Source of the DNA: Trachythela sp. YZ-2020 | Taxonomy: Eukaryota; Cnidaria; Anthozoa; Malacalcyonacea; Clavulariidae | Direction: 5' to 3' | Assembly: GCA_016169945.1 (NCBI GenBank) | Contig: JADLSH010000231.1 | Location: forward strand, 1,550,001-1,614,000 | DNA length: 64,000 nucleotides | Part shown: positions 60,870 through 64,000 of the stretch, one piece after another | How the letters are laid out: each line of letters starts with the position of its first letter | Numbering within the stretch: the stretch's first letter is position 1 | The notes under the pieces: model-generated | Told to the model about the DNA's origin: nothing | What the model saw: the letters and a program-made list of their open reading frames with translations, nothing else | The model's database searches: none | Translations under genes and position numbers: made by a program

Positions 60870-62738
60870 TCATAGAGCTCGTTTTTTAAGACTATCTAAC
60901 TCTTCTTCCCAAAATTGCTTGACTGAATATAGCCCAATGACAACTTCGTTCATCGTATCGCACTCGTCATCAGAAAGCTCCATGTTTTCTTCTGTATGGC
61001 TTTCATTATCAGATACGTTTTCTTCATCAATATCATTGTGTGTATTAAATGTACGTATATTTTCAGAAAATTGTTCCAGCATTTCTGTCAAAATGGAACA
61101 AACATGTTTCGTTTCAAAAAAAAACATAACCTAAATTCACAATAATCTTCATTTCATTTAGAGACGATGCGGAAACAAGACGCCCAAAAAATCGCATTGC
61201 AATGTGGATTTGACTTCCAGCTGGAAACCCTTTTCGCACAAGGTTTTAGCGTGACGTTTAATTATCTGCATCATATGCGCAGAACATACATGATTTATGA
61301 ACTTGTTCTTGTGTTGCTTTTCCAGTAACAATTCGGTATCCTCGTTCGAAGTACTCTTCCACCAATTCATTATTAAATTCTTTCAAACATGCGATTATGA
61401 TCGCCATTCTAAAATCACTCATAACAAGAACTGGGATTACCTCTGTGATTAAAGAGTTCTTTTTCTCGCTCTTTTAACTTACGTATCATCACCCCAATTG
61501 AGTCTGCACTATGACGACTAGCTATATACCCCGCTATTGGAAAAGGCGAATTCGCAAACAAGTTTCCAGTTGCATCAATGTAAATAATATCGTGTCTCGA
61601 TAGTTCGTGGTACAGGAGACATGCTACACATCTGAATGTATCCAAATAATTTTCTCCATGTATGTCCAAGGCTGATTGCCTTGTTTTCTTCTTCTTTTGC
61701 AATTGATACCCTTCATTGTCCCGTGGGTAAGACCAGCTCCTGTTCGGGTACCAGCAGAGAAAGAGTCTGAGTCAACTCGCAGTAGTTGGTCGCGATGCAT
61801 TATTTATGGTTCTTGGTTTGACTTCCAGGCATGCTCAATAAGTTCTCCACGGTCGCTACTAGTTATTTTCTTTGCCTTCGCTGAAGTTATATCATGACAA
61901 ACATTTCCAGTAAAACGAATTTCCAACATGCCTTCTCCTCGGTTTTCAATCTTTAGGTGCACCGATACATCGTCGAATTTGCAAGTTGCCATACAACACC
62001 AATACGGGGACGATTTTTTTCTTGAATTTTCTTTCTTAATATAATTTATTTTAAAGATCCAACAGCAGTAAGGATTAAACTGTTTTAAAATGTCAAAAAA
62101 ACGACGTATAATTACCCACTTCTTGTCTGTAATGTTCTTTACGCGTATATCACGGCAAGCCGAGGGAAGTGAAACAAGAGATACGTCTTTGCTGAGTTTC
62201 GCACGAAAAGTACCGGATGAAGGAACATTGCTACTTGATAATGACATAGCTGTTACACCTGAAACATTCGGAATATTGAGGAACTTTTTAAATTGGACGT
62301 CAGTATGCTTTACTTAGCTTGTTCGTAGCTAAGAAAGTCATCGTAAAACAAATATTTTACAATGTCACATTTGGACTGGGAGACAGAATGAAATGATGAA
62401 GATTTATTCATCTTTTCACTAGAACTGAAATGATCCTGCAATCGTGGTGTGGGTTTCTTGATACGTTGATACTCAGTTTGATCAATCAAGTTTTTACGAT
62501 AGACTGAGCTTATAGTACTTCCTATCACATTGCCATGAAACTCCGTTATTTCATCGCGATTGAAACGCTTATTTATGCTCATGGTACTTTTCCGGCATTT
62601 TAATTTTTGCCTGATGGCTTCTGTTGAACTTTTCACAAATTCCTCCGTCGTTTCTTCGCCAGGATAAACGCAACTTGTCAATTTTCCTTTTGCTAACTCT
62701 AAGGTCACCAAAGTATTGACGAGCCACGCCGTTTTCAA
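60870..62738 (-). pseudogene. DDE transposase fragments (MULE-like), several exons or frames
   Basis: Blocks in order on minus are 62310-62738; 61804-62247, a zinc-binding-like segment (SPYWCCMATCKFDDVSVHLK, ITSSDRGELIEHAW); 61415-61702 with IIYIDATGNLF, the first catalytic Asp region of MULE-type transposases, followed by SRHSADSIGVMIRKLKE; and near 61380-61420 VLVMSDFRMAIIIACLKEFN, the second Asp region. Then come 61158-61370 (CSAHMMQIIKRHAKTLCEKG) and an acidic end at 60870-61127. The third acidic residue was not placed. Frame changes may reflect introns or decay. Confidence 0.6.
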
Positions 62739-62799
62739 ATAATTGTGAAAAATTGTGATCCGTTCACAGATGGATGTGTGATGACGTCGATCGCATTGT

Positions 62800-63798
62800 T
62801 AGCAACTTCTCTTACTTGGACATTCTGCTGTCCTGTGGTCCCCCCCGTGCAATTAAAACATAGATGGTGTTTTGCAAGTATCTGTCTTCGCTCCGAAATA
62901 GTTCAGTTCTTGTAAGATCGCCACGAATTCCCGCTAGTTTCTCGAGTGTTAAAGCGACATTTCCATTTACTTGCTGCAAACCTCCCATAGTTTCCAACGA
63001 CTGCACGGTGCATCAAAGTATCGTAAAAGTCGTGAATTTTCTTAATGTTTACATTTGGTATAACCGGAAGTTCGAGAATTTGCTTCGTATATGCCTTAAT
63101 AATTTCTCACTTTTTCCCAAATTTCTCTTCTAAAATGGTTTTCGCTCTGGTATAGCCTGCACTAGTGAACGGTAGAGCTTCTACCGTCTTCTTTACATTT
63201 GTGTCCAGTAATTCATGTAAGTATGCGAATTTTGTTACGTTTGGATCCCGCTTTTATCGATTGTCTCGCAGAACTGATTCCAGAATCTCGTCCAGTCTTG
63301 AAATGTTCCGTTAAACTTGGTGATTGTCAACTTCGGTAGTTTCGTTTGTATCTCGTTGGCGCCGCCGTTTTCACTTGAAAGTTTTAATTCAGATTTCAGT
63401 TTTATTTTTGCTTCATAAAGTTCACGTTCGTGCTCTAGTTGTTCTTCTCGCTGGCGTTGTTTTTCTTCTCTTGTGATTTGATCCTGCCATTGTTGTAGTC
63501 GCTTAACTTCGTCGTCTGCCTTTCCCAGCTGTAGGTCAATTTCACCAATCCATTTCTCGATCTCCTCAGGCTGTTCTTTTGCTGTAATTTTCTTCGCTTC
63601 GACTTCACTCTTCAGTGATTCTATCTCAGTCGTTAATTTCTTAAGCGTCGTTTGTTGACGTGCTATAGCATTTAGGCTCTCTGTTTGAAGTACTTTCTCA
63701 GTTCTGCTCACGGTCATTTGTAGTTGTAACAACTTGGTTTTTAATCTAGATGCAGGGGCCTCCATCCCCGAAGATAGCGTATCTTTGCTGTGTTTCAA
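62800..63798 (-). mobile_element. Second BEL/Pao copy, gag, minus strand
   Basis: The start is an ATG at 63798 (MKHSKDTLSSGMEAPASRL). A coiled coil follows, then LTITKFNGTFQDWTRFWNQF as in the plus-strand copy at 53012. A frame change near 63240 leads into FAYLHELLDTNVKKTVE, and a last piece at 62812-63006 ends in a gag zinc-knuckle-like region. The copy is cut at about 62800, where transposon sequence starts. Confidence 0.8.
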
Positions 63799-63839
63799 GC
63801 TATGTCTCTTTTATCCCGTTCGAAGGTGTCAGATGTAGC

Positions 63840-64000
63840 AAATTCTTGTTGGCCCGGTATTAAATTGACAAATAAACTCGTGTTTTTGACAAATAAACTT
63901 GATAATATTCGCGAATGAAATACGAAATATAGTCTCTCTCAAATAAAAATATAACCTCGCCCTTCTTGTTGTGTCTCACGAACGCGTGTTCTGTTTTTGA
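63840..64000 (-). repeat. Partial 5' LTR of the second BEL copy
   Basis: It is the reverse complement of about 56720-56962 in part, including AACACGCGTTCGTGAGACACA. It runs off the window end. The gag start lies about 45 bp inside it. Confidence 0.75.

Overview
The window looks like animal nuclear DNA, most probably from a cnidarian (coral or anemone). The evidence is intronless melatonin-receptor-like GPCR copies in tandem and a dense layering of Polinton, BEL, LINE, hAT-derived and Mutator-like elements. The host assignment is inference from gene content. No rRNA, tRNA or CRISPR array was recognised.

Region 1 (1-16 kb) is a tandem array of class A GPCR genes on the minus strand. Three copies are intact (161-1129, 3863-4831, 13655-14623) and two are broken (3050-3693, 8340-9276). 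They lie among duplicated flanks, two near-identical truncated LINE copies and two small hAT-like MITEs whose 8-bp target duplications can be checked against empty sister copies in the window.

Region 2 (16-22 kb) is a decayed Mutator-like transposase gene with an exonuclease tail, split by a 3-kb element with inverted arms of about 0.9 kb.

Region 3 (22.7-46.8 kb) is a nest. An old element of about 3.7 kb with terminal inverted repeats carries a possible replication-initiator-like gene and a zinc-finger gene. Inside it sits an apparently complete 20,402-bp Polinton/adintovirus-like element (24501-44902) with 222-bp inverted repeats and a 6-bp target duplication (CACGTA). It encodes a protein-primed PolB, a DDE integrase, a packaging ATPase, a double-jelly-roll capsid candidate and a penton candidate. 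It also has an unusual accessory set: a PCNA-like sliding clamp, two BRO-N proteins with a shared Cys cluster, a collagen-stalk fibre with a separate head frame, and a second protein with the same N-terminal tail motif as the fibre. PolB, integrase and clamp would replicate and insert the element; ATPase, capsid and fibre-like proteins would package and display it. All frames are open except the fibre, which has one frame break, so the insertion looks young.

Region 4 (46.8-52.9 kb) is a second, conventional and decayed Polinton (PolB, zinc finger, ATPase, PX- and PY-like proteins, protease fragment). It appears to be rearranged by an inversion that separates the two ends of PolB.

Region 5 (52.9-64 kb) holds a plus-strand BEL/Pao retrotransposon remnant with a 3' LTR, then a decayed minus-strand DDE transposon carrying a Ulp1-like protease, then a second BEL copy on the minus strand running off the window end.
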